In this document: in pieces, positions 6,046-6,344 of the stretch
Layout: every line of letters starts with the position of its first letter
Position numbering within the stretch: the stretch's first letter is position 1
NCBI GenBank assembly: GCA_027487195.1
Contig: JAIYEB010000371.1
Span: 1 to 6,344, forward strand
DNA from: Hyphomicrobiales bacterium
GTDB lineage: Bacteria; Pseudomonadota; Alphaproteobacteria; Rhizobiales; UBA4765
Length of the DNA: 6,344 nucleotides
Direction: 5' to 3'
Position numbers and translations under genes: made by a program
The notes under the pieces: generated by a model
What the model was told of the DNA's origin: nothing
Databases searched by the model: none
Seen by the model: the letters and a program-made list of their open reading frames with translations, nothing else

Positions 6046-6344
6046 ATGTCCTCCTCCTCTGAGCGCCTGCCTGTCATGACTGCACAGGAGGTCGATGCCT
6101 ATCTCGCAGAGGTGTTTCCGCAAATCAGCCTCGGCGGCAAGGCGCATAGCGTCATGTCCATCGGGCCCATGTCCGCAACCCTCAGGCTCGATGCCGGCGA
6201 GCGCCATCTCAGGCCCGGCGGAACAGTCTCAGGGCCGACGATGATGGAGCTCGCCGACCTCGCCCTCTACGTGGCCGTCCTTGGCATGATCGGCCCGGTC
6301 GCGCTGGCGGTCACGACAAACCTCTCGATCAACTTTCTGCGAAA
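6046..6344 (+). CDS. PaaI-like hotdog-fold thioesterase, 3' end cut off
   Basis: The first 99 complete codons of an acyl-CoA thioesterase-like protein; the frame is open at the right edge, and family members are usually 130-160 aa. The N-terminal helix region is followed by strands, then RPGGTVSGPTMMELADLALYV (56-76), the hotdog helix motif in which the LAD aspartate (D71) corresponds to the conserved acidic residue of PaaI-type enzymes. The usual HxGG histidine is replaced by arginine (RPGG). VTTNLSINFLR (89-99) is the typical next strand. Members hydrolyse acyl- or aryl-CoA thioesters in the cytoplasm; the substrate here is unknown. Start: ATG 6046, with AGAGA (6036-6040) five bases upstream; ATG 6076 is a weaker alternative. 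It is divergent from the crotonase/CoA-binding run. Confidence 0.88.
   Translation, partial: MSSSSERLPVMTAQEVDAYLAEVFPQISLGGKAHSVMSIGPMSATLRLDAGERHLRPGGTVSGPTMMELADLALYVAVLGMIGPVALAVTTNLSINFLR

Overview
The window looks like chromosomal DNA from a GC-rich proteobacterium, most likely an alphaproteobacterium. This rests on recognisable family resemblance (a DUF6356-type small protein, a CoA-binding protein with an alphaproteobacterial-looking C-terminus, an HAE1-type RND pump) and on the high GC content with long spurious antisense reading frames. It is not proven by a marker gene. I see no mobile element, CRISPR array, rRNA or tRNA.

Left part (1-3227, minus strand): two genes of an RND multidrug efflux operon. 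The periplasmic adaptor (membrane fusion protein, 446 aa) comes first. After an 18-base gap comes the inner-membrane RND permease, of which only the first 622 residues lie in the window. No outer-membrane channel gene or regulator is visible. Together the two proteins would form the inner-membrane and periplasmic parts of a tripartite proton-driven export pump.

Middle (3228-3664): a 437-base intergenic region between the divergent pump operon and a small plus-strand gene. It contains several perfect inverted repeats: a 12-base palindrome in the pump leader, a 7-bp hairpin near the centre, and a 6-bp dyad over the -10 element of a good sigma70-like promoter for the small gene. That gene (3665-3910) encodes an 81-residue DUF6356-type protein.

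Right part (3911-5980, minus strand): a tightly packed four-gene run. In transcription order it holds an unrecognised 166-aa soluble protein, an ECHDC3-like crotonase-fold protein lacking both classical catalytic glutamates, a 75-aa two-helix membrane protein and a YccU-like CoA-binding protein. Junctions are 2 bp, a 4-bp ATGA overlap and 2 bp, so the genes are almost certainly co-transcribed. Divergent from it, at the right edge, begins a PaaI-like hotdog thioesterase (plus strand, truncated by the window). Three of the five genes around this divergent promoter have CoA or acyl-CoA related folds, which suggests a small acyl-CoA handling cluster of unknown substrate. I found no convincing wholly new system; the most interesting points are the degenerate crotonase in its CoA-themed operon and the dyads in the intergenic region.
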